In this document: piece after piece, positions 28,244 to 36,281 of the stretch
Numbering within the stretch: position 1 is the first letter of the stretch
Layout of the letters: each line of letters begins with the position of its first letter
NCBI GenBank assembly: GCA_964454445.1
Contig: CAYVTD010000023.1
Span: forward strand, 1-50,508
DNA length: 50,508 nt
Source of the DNA: CAYVTD01 sp964454445
GTDB taxonomy: Bacteria; Bacteroidota; Ignavibacteria; Kapaibacteriales; UBA2268
Direction: 5' to 3'
Translations under genes and position numbers: made by a program
Notes under the pieces: generated by a model
Database searches by the model: none
Told to the model about the DNA's origin: nothing
The model's input: the letters and a program-made list of their open reading frames with translations, nothing else

Positions 28244-29527
28244 TTATTCTGGCAGGTATAGGATTTTGTTCCATTGCTTAATATCAAGATATTTTTCTGC
28301 ACATTCTTTTATGGAATCAAGACTAAGATTCTTGAGAGCAGTAATCTTTTCAGCCATTTTTTCTTGTCTGCCATATATTAATTCGCTTTTAATGCTCGAT
28401 TGCATTCGGTTGGACATCGATTCCATCGACATAACGAGATCGGAGGTCAGTTGCTGTTTTGCACGGTTTATCTCGGCGGCAGAGATTTTTTTATCAATTA
28501 TTTTTTTCAATTCTTTTTCGATAAGCTTTTCGGCTTTAACAACATTTTTTTCTTCGAGTGCTGCATAAATGATAAAAATACCCGTATCGGCAAACATTTG
28601 AAGTGATGAATCGACACTATAAGCAAGCCCTCGCATTTCGCGTATTTGCTGATAAAGACGTGAGCTCATCCCCTCTCCGAGCAAAACGCTAAGCACAGCC
28701 AAAGGATAACGCTCCTCGGAACGAAGTCCAGGCACCTGCCTGGCTAATAAAAGATGTGCTTGAGTGAATGGCTTGTTCTCAATATTTATTACTTTTTCTT
28801 TTTGAACAGGTATTGGCTTGCTGTCCTGTAAATAACGCACAGGAAGTTTTTCAAACAAGATCGAGGCTCGAGAAACAAGGCGTTCGTGCGACAGGTTGCC
28901 TGCGGAGGCAATTACGATATTGTTGGATAGATAATTTTTATTGTGAAAATTAGCCAAATCGTCGAGAGTAATTCGCGAAATGCTTTCGCGAGTGCCCGTG
29001 ATGGGCATTCCGTAAGGATGCTCTTTAAAAATAAGCGATTCAACAGAATCAAAAATTAAATCTTCGGGGTCATCTTCATACGATTTGATTTCTTCGGTGA
29101 TGACAAGCTTTTCCGTTTCAAATTCCTTTTGGACGAAAACAGGCTTTAAAACCAGCTCAGCCAATAAATTGAAAGATTTAACAAAGTGCGGCTTCAAAGC
29201 ACGAACATAAAAACAAGTTAGTTCTTTCGTTGTAAAAGCATTCGTATAAGCTCCCACAGACTCGAAACTCGAAGCAATTTGCCTCGTAGTTTTGTTTTTT
29301 GTGCGCCGAAAAACGGCATGCTCCAAGAAATGTGCCAAGCCAGAGAGTCCCACCGGGTCGTCTGCCGACCCGACATCTATCGAAATACCCAAAGAAAAAG
29401 ACTCAACATTAGCCACTTCATCGCTAATTATTTTTATGCCGTTGTCAAGTATAGATTTTTTAAAACTCTCGCTAACTGTTTCGTTTTGCTTGAGTTTTCG
29501 TGCAGGTATGAATCGCCTTTCGTCCAT
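28244..29527 (-). CDS. M16-family zinc metallopeptidase
   Basis: This is a pitrilysin/mitochondrial-processing-peptidase-like protein of 427 residues. The inverted zinc motif is HFLEHAVF (near 67) with the distal ligand Glu in LVITEEIKSYEDDP, so the copy should be active. The C-terminal half is the usual non-catalytic duplicate (RQVPGLRSEERYPLAVLSVL, then SRLYQQIREMRGLAYSV). There is no signal peptide, suggesting a cytoplasmic location. It lies between argS and the PorU2-like gene on the same strand, with about 99 bp on each side. Confidence 0.95.
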   Translation of the reverse strand: MDERRFIPARKLKQNETVSESFKKSILDNGIKIISDEVANVESFSLGISIDVGSADDPVGLSGLAHFLEHAVFRRTKNKTTRQIASSFESVGAYTNAFTTKELTCFYVRALKPHFVKSFNLLAELVLKPVFVQKEFETEKLVITEEIKSYEDDPEDLIFDSVESLIFKEHPYGMPITGTRESISRITLDDLANFHNKNYLSNNIVIASAGNLSHERLVSRASILFEKLPVRYLQDSKPIPVQKEKVINIENKPFTQAHLLLARQVPGLRSEERYPLAVLSVLLGEGMSSRLYQQIREMRGLAYSVDSSLQMFADTGIFIIYAALEEKNVVKAEKLIEKELKKIIDKKISAAEINRAKQQLTSDLVMSMESMSNRMQSSIKSELIYGRQEKMAEKITALKNLSLDSIKECAEKYLDIKQWNKILYLPE

Positions 29528-29626
29528 TTATATTTTTCTATTTTCTTTAGTTCAATTTGGAATTATTATCATTAATTATACGAAAAAAGAATAAAAAAAA
29601 TGTAAAATACGTTTCGATATCTTACT

Positions 29627-31270
29627 TCACATCTTGTCGGGTGCAGAAACACCTAAAATGGTGAGTCCGTTTCTTATAACTGTTTTCGTCGCTTTGGCAA
29701 GTTTGAAGCGAGCTTGCATCAGTGGTTCTTCTTCTCCAATAATCCTGCATTCGTGATAGAAAGAATGGAAAGCTTGTGCTGTTTCTCGCAAATACTCAGT
29801 TAATATCGGTGGTTCAGCTTTTGTACAGGCAACTTTGATTTTTTCGGGAAACATAAGCAGATTTTTTATTAAATTGATTTCTGCAGGATGATTAAGTAGA
29901 GACAGATCAACTGAATCGCTGAACTTAATATCTTCATTTTTCGCCTTTTCAAAAATCGAATTGATGCGGGCATTGGCATATTGGAGATAAAAAACAGGAT
30001 TTTTTTCGCTTTGTTCGCGTGCCAACGCCAAGTCAAACTCTAGGTGTGTATTTACGTTGCGCATCAACAGGAAAAAACGAACCACATCGGCACCGACTTC
30101 TTCCAATAACTCGTCGAGTGTGTAAACCTTGCCAGAGCGCTTCGACATTTTCACCTGTTCACCATTTTCAGTTAGAGTAACAAATTGATGGACAACCACG
30201 ATAACTTTTCCTGGGTCATAGCCAAGCGCCTTCACTCCGGCAAGCACATCAGGAACAGTTGCAACATGGTCAGACCCAAAAATATCTATAATAATATCAT
30301 ATCCACGTCTAAATTTCTCACGATGATAAGCAATATCTGGCAATCGATATGTTGGCTCGCCACTTGATTTTACGATCACGCGATCATCGTCCAACCCAAG
30401 TTTTGTAAAAGATAGCCATAATGCCCCGTCTTTTTCGTAAGCCAGGTCTTTTGCCTTTAGTTCGTCTATGATTTCCTGAATCTTCCCGTCTTTGTATAGT
30501 ATGTCTTCATTAAAAAATATATCTTGTTTTATGTTCATAGTTTTCAGGGTGTTGCGAATCTTATCGAAACACCAGTTTTCGCCATGCTTTTTTATAAGTG
30601 TTAGATCTTGATAAGTGCCTGAATTTAATTTATCGCCATAGTTTTTTATGAGTTCGGTGGCAATATCATATACATATTGCCCGTGATAGCCATTTTCAGG
30701 AAATTCGAAAGCTTCGTCGCCAAGCAACTGCATATACCTGGCATAAATAGACTTTGCAAGCATTTGCATCTGATTGCCAGCATTGTTAAAATAATATTCG
30801 CGAGTAACATTGTAGCCCATCCACTTGTAAAGATTGGCAATAGTGTCTCCAACAGCCGCATTGCGCCCATGCCCAAGATGGAGCAAACCTGTGGGATTAG
30901 CAGAAACATACTCGACATTTACTTTTTTACCAGCTCCGGCTTTGGATTTGCCATAGTTTTCGCCAAGCAATAATATCTGTTTTAAAGAATCAGTATAAAA
31001 CATATTCGAAAACCTTATGTTTATAAAACCGGGTCCAGCTATTTCTATGTTGTTTACATATTTACGGTTGTAATAGATGGTATTGACAATTTCTTCGGCT
31101 ATCTGTCTTGGATTTTTCTTTAATATCTTTGTAAGTCGCATGGCAATATTGCACGATAAGCTACCGTGTTCGGGATTGTTTGGTGTTTCGAAAGCAATTT
31201 CCACTTTATCCAAAACGTTCAATTTGGACAGTGCATCTTCGAAGAAGGGTTGTATGTATTCTCTTTCCAT
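29627..31270 (-). CDS. argS: Arginyl-tRNA synthetase
   Basis: This enzyme charges tRNA-Arg. It is 547 residues, normal for ArgS. The N-terminal Add1 domain occupies about 1-95. The class I HIGH signature appears as SANPTGLLHLGHGRNAAVGD and the KMSKS loop as KMSKRSGKVYTLDELL. The helical DALR anticodon domain is at about 425-547, ending GLTILGVSAPDKM. It starts only 3 bp after rsfS, so the two are clearly coupled. Confidence 0.97.
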   Translation of the reverse strand: MEREYIQPFFEDALSKLNVLDKVEIAFETPNNPEHGSLSCNIAMRLTKILKKNPRQIAEEIVNTIYYNRKYVNNIEIAGPGFINIRFSNMFYTDSLKQILLLGENYGKSKAGAGKKVNVEYVSANPTGLLHLGHGRNAAVGDTIANLYKWMGYNVTREYYFNNAGNQMQMLAKSIYARYMQLLGDEAFEFPENGYHGQYVYDIATELIKNYGDKLNSGTYQDLTLIKKHGENWCFDKIRNTLKTMNIKQDIFFNEDILYKDGKIQEIIDELKAKDLAYEKDGALWLSFTKLGLDDDRVIVKSSGEPTYRLPDIAYHREKFRRGYDIIIDIFGSDHVATVPDVLAGVKALGYDPGKVIVVVHQFVTLTENGEQVKMSKRSGKVYTLDELLEEVGADVVRFFLLMRNVNTHLEFDLALAREQSEKNPVFYLQYANARINSIFEKAKNEDIKFSDSVDLSLLNHPAEINLIKNLLMFPEKIKVACTKAEPPILTEYLRETAQAFHSFYHECRIIGEEEPLMQARFKLAKATKTVIRNGLTILGVSAPDKM

Positions 31271-31273
31271 TTT

Positions 31274-31702
31274 TTATTTATTGTACTTCAATAATTCTTT
31301 TACTTCCTGATTTGTCATCACTAGAGGCTTCCCATCATCGCTTATTTTAAAAAACTTTGCATCTGCCCACAACTTTTCGAGTTGATAATAACTACGCTTG
31401 TTTTCGAGCATTAGATGAGCGATAACATCGAAAAAATCGAGTAATATCCATTCATTGTATTCAGTACCGTTGACGCGAGGCTTTTTTAAGCTGAGTTCGG
31501 TGCATTTTTCAAGAATTGCATCTGCAACTGCTCTAACGTGAATATCTGAGTTACAGGTGCAAATCATAAAATATTCAGATGGAGAAGACTCGATATTGCT
31601 TAAATCCATTAAAACAATGCTTTCAGCTAACTTTTCCTGTGCAATTCTGGCACAAAACAGCGCCAGTCCCTTGGTTGTTCTCGGTTTACCTATTGCCGCC
31701 AA
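31274..31702 (-). CDS. rsfS: Ribosome silencing factor RsfS
   Basis: This RsfS/Iojap/YbeB protein binds L14 of the large ribosomal subunit and blocks subunit joining, slowing translation when nutrients are scarce. It has 142 residues with family motifs IVLMDLSNIESSPSEYFMIC, EWILLDFFDVIAHLM and YYQLEKLWADA. It lies 45 bp after the LytR_C gene and 3 bp before argS. Confidence 0.95.
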   Translation of the reverse strand: MAAIGKPRTTKGLALFCARIAQEKLAESIVLMDLSNIESSPSEYFMICTCNSDIHVRAVADAILEKCTELSLKKPRVNGTEYNEWILLDFFDVIAHLMLENKRSYYQLEKLWADAKFFKISDDGKPLVMTNQEVKELLKYNK

Positions 31703-31747
31703 TATACTCCCTTAAATATATGAATAAATAAAAATAAAACAGAAGAA

Positions 31748-32194
31748 TCATTTATATGGATTATACTTTTGATAATCCTTGCCTATAACGACAGTAGCAA
31801 TCAGCGAAATACTCGAATCTATGCCTATTACAATCATAGAATCTGGTATCCCGAGGGCAAAGTTGACTTTTTTCACGGCTTCGCTATTGCCTATTCTGTC
31901 AATAACAAATGTAATATCTTTTTTTTCTTTATAATTACCTGTTTCAACGACATCGTAACCGCGCTCGTCCAAGTATTTTTTTGCAATAGCAGCCAAGCCA
32001 CCGATATCCGTTGCATTTAAAATCTCAATTTGTATTGTTTTTGTAACGATTTGCCCCTTTTTCTCTACTTCAATTACAGAATCTACGCTAGGCGAAACGA
32101 AAATCTTGTTTACCAAAGCCAACCCCATAATGATGATTGCCAACAAAAGTATTACCATTATCACTATGTAAAGAGTAGCTTTGATAACAAACAT
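31748..32194 (-). CDS. Membrane-anchored LytR C-terminal domain protein
   Basis: This is a 148-residue protein with an N-terminal membrane helix (about 8-30) followed by a LytR_C domain (about 52-140; IQIEILNATDIGGLAAIA, YLDERGYDVVETGNYK and DSMIVIGIDSSI). In LytR-CpsA-Psr proteins this domain follows the phosphotransferase domain, which is absent here, so the protein is not itself a cell-wall ligase. Stand-alone LytR_C proteins next to rsfS are common in Chlorobi and Bacteroidota relatives. The function is unknown. Confidence 0.85.
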   Translation of the reverse strand: MFVIKATLYIVIMVILLLAIIIMGLALVNKIFVSPSVDSVIEVEKKGQIVTKTIQIEILNATDIGGLAAIAKKYLDERGYDVVETGNYKEKKDITFVIDRIGNSEAVKKVNFALGIPDSMIVIGIDSSISLIATVVIGKDYQKYNPYK

Positions 32195-32369
32195 TTTTAA
32201 ATCTGATACATAAATATAAACAAAATTAATTAATTCTGTGCAAACTATTCTCTTTTTTTCTTATAATTTTAATTCTCGTTTAAAGACAATTCATTTTTTT
32301 TATAATCCGGCGAAATCTCGGATGAAAATTCTGTAAAACTAATCTTTGTTTTTATCCGTTAATAAATCG

Positions 32370-32765
32370 ATGAAATCAAAAATCCTTATATTTATAGCAG
32401 CAACTGCGTTTTACGTGTTCGTAGCTTGTGAGAACCAGATAAACTCGCCCGAAGACCTCGTGTTTCCGGAAAAGAATGTCAGTTTTTTCGAGCATGTCCA
32501 GCCTTTTTTAAAATACTATTGCGCCTATCAGGGCTGCCATTCTCCGGAAACTCGTGCCGGCGGGAAATGGTATTCCGATTGGGTTTCAATTTTCGATACT
32601 GATAACCTTGGCTTTGTTGTTCCTTACAATCCCGATGGAAGTCGTTTCGTGCAAATCATTGAAGGTAAAAGCCTTTCCCATCTTACATATTTCCGAAATG
32701 AAATAAAGCAAAACCACGTGCAAGGCATTAGAACTTGGATTTTAGAAGGCGCCTTAGACAATTAA
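32370..32765 (+). CDS. Lipoprotein with a CX4CH cytochrome-like motif
   Basis: This is a 131-residue precursor. The signal peptide ends with VFVAC (lipobox Cys20), so the mature protein is probably a lipoprotein. The mature part starts ENQINSPEDL and contains FEHVQPFLKYYCAYQGCHSP, a C-x4-C-H arrangement that resembles the heme-binding motif of small c-type cytochrome domains in FCB-group lipoproteins. The rest ends with IRTWILEGALDN, typical of those domains. Only one such motif is present and no distal Met is obvious, so heme binding is probable, not certain. The frame is open to an ATG at 32346, but 32370 gives the cleaner signal peptide. Confidence 0.75.
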   Translation: MKSKILIFIAATAFYVFVACENQINSPEDLVFPEKNVSFFEHVQPFLKYYCAYQGCHSPETRAGGKWYSDWVSIFDTDNLGFVVPYNPDGSRFVQIIEGKSLSHLTYFRNEIKQNHVQGIRTWILEGALDN

Positions 32766-32891
32766 TTGTAGTTTTTTAATAGTTTAATATACTAAATTAT
32801 AAATTATTTTTCTTTTGTCTTTTATCTGATTATTTCCTATGTTTATGTTCGTTAAAAAGATAGTTATGTTTTTTTTATTATAGAATTTGTT

Positions 32892-35255
32892 ATGAAAAGA
32901 ACCTTTCGTAATCTTACAGTATTGTTGTTGCTTGCCCCATTGTGTCTAAATGCTCAATATCGCGTTTCGATTTTCGACTTTCTCGAAGCTATTGGTTTAA
33001 AATACAATGCCGCAGGACCTTTTTTAATCAAAACAGATACTCTTCGCAATCGAGTAATAACTGCCAATACCCTTACCTCGAATGTCTCAATTATCGATGG
33101 AGCGACCGATTTTGTTACAAATATCCCTTTGACCCGTCGCGGATTCCAGCATTTAAAATCTGATGCAATGGTGATTAGCAACTCAACAGGCAAAATTTAT
33201 CTAATTGGCAGAAATTGTTATAGCATCATTGACCCAGAAACGAAAACTAGCGAAACTATCACAACCGACAAGCAATTTGAATCTATTTGTGTCGATGAAA
33301 AAACCGGAAATATCTTCTTAGCTGGCAGAGAATACAAGGAACTTGGCTTCTATTCATCTGAAACAAAAAAACTTGAATTTATAAAATGGCTCGATTTCGA
33401 CGAGAAACTCATCAATCAAAACCAAACACCGCCGCCTCCCAGCCGCAAGATAATTCCCTGCAACGACGATAAAAGCAACATCATTGCTATTGATGGTTAT
33501 ACTAGCACATTGCACATTTTTAACGGGAAAACGGGCAAACACATTAGCCAAAAAAATATGGCACTAAGCAAGGGAGGCAGATGGCATCTCGCTGGTTACG
33601 ATGAAAGCACAAAAAAACTTTATCTTGTTACCGAAAGCGACCAACGACAAGCAAAAGAAGCCGCAGAGATTGATGTTTTTGGCAAGAACGATAAAATAGT
33701 AAACATTCCAGAGGGTTTCAGCGAGCCAACAGCTATCCTTTACAATCCAAAATATAAGTATGTTTATATTAATTCAGACAACGTAAGGTCTATGTATGTC
33801 GTAGAATTCAAGACTCCCTCCATTTTAAAAGAAGTTCCTGTCCCCGATTTTGGCAACGACGCTTATGCTTTCGATATGGCAAATGATATTTTATATATTG
33901 GCAGCTGGGCACACGGCGAAGTGCATATCATCGACTTAAAACAGAATAAATTCCTAAGGAAAATCGAAAGAACAGGCATTATCCCGCACATGTTTACTAT
34001 GACTTATAATCCGAAAAACAAAAAAGTTTATTTTCCAATGGGTGCTTCGGCTGTCAACGGTTGCTTTGGGGCTGCTGTTTCCCAGCTCGACCCTGAAGAA
34101 AACGTCTTGAAAAAAATTCGCATTGGTTGGGCTCCTATTGATATTATCGAGCTTGAACAAAGAAATACGATAGTGGTTTTTAACAACGAGGATATGCTTT
34201 CGGAGCTTAATCCCAAAGGCTTTTTCAATGCTTTCGAGTTGCCTTTTAGCTTTCCGATTGCAGCAGCTCCCGGACCTGAAGGCAGTATTTACCTTTCTTA
34301 TGGACCTCATCAATCTTATTGGCCCACAGTTTATATTTGGGATGCGAAAAACGGTATTTTGAAAATAATGCCCAAATCCGGTAGCGACCCCTTCGAGTTT
34401 TACGACCGCCGTATCCCGCGGCAAGCAATGCAATTGGCTTCTGATAAAAATGGCGAATTGCTTATGACAATGAATAATTGGGGAAGAGAACCGCAATTCA
34501 TCGGAAGAGTAATCGACGGAGTTAGAAACTTCGATATTGGTGAAAGAATTGAGCTACAAGATACTGTCCAGCGCGAAGTGACCCAACGATTGATGAGATA
34601 CGATGCCGATAAAGATATGCTCTATCTAGCTCGAATTGCAGAAATCGACGGCGAGCCGGGCATTTTCCAAGCGATTTCCATTAAAGAAAAAGAAACGAAA
34701 GATAAAAAAGAAGTCAAAAATCTTAAAATAGGTAACAACCCTTGTGATATGATCTTTGATAAAGATAATATTTATATCGCTAATTTTTCTTCTAATTCTA
34801 TATCAATTATTAATAAAGATAATTACAACATTAAAGAATTTAATACTGCAGATGGTCCTTTAAAACTTGTTGCCCACAATAACAAAATTTGGGTTTTAAA
34901 CCATCTTGGCAAATCCATACAAGCGATCGGAGAAGACAAAGTTTACGAAATTCCTTTCGAGGGTTTGCCCAATAATATTTTTTCGTGGAATGGGAAATTG
35001 TTTGTTACTCAGCACAACGAGAAAGAGATGTATATTTTGGAATTTAACGAGGATTTTGGCAAATTCAATGTTGTTCATAAAACCGAATATCCTTATGGCG
35101 AAACCAGCTTTGCCACAAATAATTCCTCTTTTTATGTCAGTGGGCAATATGGTGATGCCATTTTTTCCATAACGAAAGCCATCGAAGATAAAAGCGGCGC
35201 CTTATGGATCACCGATTTTCTTGCAGGGAGAGTTTATAAGATTGAAAAACAGTGA
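32892..35255 (+). CDS. Exported beta-propeller protein (YVTN/YncE-like)
   Basis: This 787-residue protein has a signal peptide (MKRTFRNLTVLLLLAPLCLNAQ) and then repeated four-strand blade units. Examples are RVITANTLTSNVSIIDGATD, IIAIDGYTSTLHIFNGKTG, ILYIGSWAHGEVHIIDLKQN and DNIYIANFSSNSISIINKDN. The length would fit two propellers. It has no T9SS sorting domain, so it is probably periplasmic or released by another route. It follows the CX4CH lipoprotein by 126 bp in the same direction, and the two may work together, for example in electron transfer or binding at the envelope. No catalytic motif was recognised. Confidence 0.85.
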   Translation: MKRTFRNLTVLLLLAPLCLNAQYRVSIFDFLEAIGLKYNAAGPFLIKTDTLRNRVITANTLTSNVSIIDGATDFVTNIPLTRRGFQHLKSDAMVISNSTGKIYLIGRNCYSIIDPETKTSETITTDKQFESICVDEKTGNIFLAGREYKELGFYSSETKKLEFIKWLDFDEKLINQNQTPPPPSRKIIPCNDDKSNIIAIDGYTSTLHIFNGKTGKHISQKNMALSKGGRWHLAGYDESTKKLYLVTESDQRQAKEAAEIDVFGKNDKIVNIPEGFSEPTAILYNPKYKYVYINSDNVRSMYVVEFKTPSILKEVPVPDFGNDAYAFDMANDILYIGSWAHGEVHIIDLKQNKFLRKIERTGIIPHMFTMTYNPKNKKVYFPMGASAVNGCFGAAVSQLDPEENVLKKIRIGWAPIDIIELEQRNTIVVFNNEDMLSELNPKGFFNAFELPFSFPIAAAPGPEGSIYLSYGPHQSYWPTVYIWDAKNGILKIMPKSGSDPFEFYDRRIPRQAMQLASDKNGELLMTMNNWGREPQFIGRVIDGVRNFDIGERIELQDTVQREVTQRLMRYDADKDMLYLARIAEIDGEPGIFQAISIKEKETKDKKEVKNLKIGNNPCDMIFDKDNIYIANFSSNSISIINKDNYNIKEFNTADGPLKLVAHNNKIWVLNHLGKSIQAIGEDKVYEIPFEGLPNNIFSWNGKLFVTQHNEKEMYILEFNEDFGKFNVVHKTEYPYGETSFATNNSSFYVSGQYGDAIFSITKAIEDKSGALWITDFLAGRVYKIEKQ

Positions 35256-35328
35256 GAAATAACTAAAAATTAGAAAGAAAACAATCATAAAGGAGACTTT
35301 TGTTAAATATATATGTAGTTGATAAAAA

Positions 35329-35498
35329 ATGGAAAAACTTGGTATATTTGAACTAAATAAAATTCATCAAGGCGACTGTATTGAACTTTTAAAAAAATTC
35401 CTAACAATTCAGTGGATTTAATCTTTGCAGATCCGCCTTACAATCTTCAACTCAACGGAGAATTATACAGACCTAATCAAACAAAAGTAGATGTTTAA
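35329..35498 (+). pseudogene. 5' fragment of a CcrM/HinfI-type adenine DNA methyltransferase
   Basis: From ATG 35329 the frame reads MEKLGIFELNKIHQGDCIEL and then, after a run of seven A (35391-35397), goes out of frame. One extra A restores IPNNSVDLIFADPPYNLQ and then LNGELYRPNQTKVD, which ends at a stop at 35496-35498. The DPPYNLQL motif with the preceding GDCIELL matches beta-class N6-adenine methyltransferases of the CcrM/HinfI (GANTC) group. The remaining roughly 200 residues, including the SAM-binding FxGxG, are absent. An AGGAGA site lies about 35 bp upstream, too far to serve this ATG. Confidence 0.75.
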
Positions 35499-35546
35499 TT
35501 AATATTGAAAACTTATGGATACAATATATTTGAAAATTAAGGCTAA

Positions 35547-36281
35547 AAAAACGACAAACTGTTAGACGAAATAAGAGAAGAAGGCTTGCTGTTTGATACG
35601 ATTACTAATGCTTTGGGTATTGCTAGGAGTTCAATTATTGAAATTGATGAAAGTAATTTTTTTCAAAATATAAACTCAATTAAAAAAAAATTTAATGACA
35701 AAAGTAGAAGCAATAAAACAAGTATTGGTAGATAATAATGGTATTGCTGTTTGGAGTATTATCTACAATCAATTAGAAAACTACTATCCTGAAATAAAAA
35801 GACGAAAAGAATGGAAAGCAGGAGTTAGAGGTGTTTTGTATCGAGATTTAGGAAAAAACTTTAAAAGGTTTAATTACGTTTGAAAATAATAAGCAAATAA
35901 TCATTTCACCTTCATTATAAGCTAAGAATATTGACAAAATTGGAATTAAAACGAACAAAACTTATCCTAAATTACCAATAGAAAACAGGCTAAATTACTT
36001 GGCTTTCCATAGAAAGAATATTTTTATCGCTGATTAACATAAGCTAAGATCTTACAAAACTTACTACAATCTCATGAAATTCGTTTTGGTGACGCATTTG
36101 AGTATGTTATTGAGAAATATTTTAAAATTAAAGGTTATACAATACTGCCTAAGAAATTTGTAAATTAGTTTGTATTTTTTATTTTATTGACCCTGGCTTG
36201 ACCAAGAATAAAAACTTTTATGAAAATGAACTTAACAAAATGACTAATGATTATATAGATTTATATATAAGTAAGAATTAA
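35547..36281 (+). pseudogene. Restriction-endonuclease remnant beside the methyltransferase fragment
   Basis: Several open pieces in changing frames read like one decayed gene region. At 35547-35735 there is NDKLLDEIREEGLLFDTITN followed by ALGIARSSIIEID. At 35695-35883 a 62-codon frame opens with TKVEAIKQVLVDNNGIAVW and includes EWKAGVRGVLYRDLGKNF, a HARE-HTH/winged-helix-like N-terminal domain found in some restriction enzymes. Near 36065-36165 comes RFGDAFEYVIEKYFKIKGYT with ILPKK, then near 36190-36281 DPGLTKNKNFYENELNK to a stop. Intervening stops are frequent. I read this as the endonuclease partner of the methyltransferase relic; the exact family is unverified. Confidence 0.55.

Noticed and set aside
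33954..34496. A 180-codon minus-strand frame inside the propeller gene (similar long shadows at 10560-11006, 12218-12685 and 38515-38985)
   Set aside because: Each lies wholly or largely opposite a gene with clear domains, has low-complexity or Cys/Arg/Ser-rich composition, and lacks recognisable motifs.
35695..35883. The 62-codon frame as an intact small DNA-binding protein
   Set aside because: It matches only the first domain of larger restriction enzymes and is surrounded by further broken pieces.
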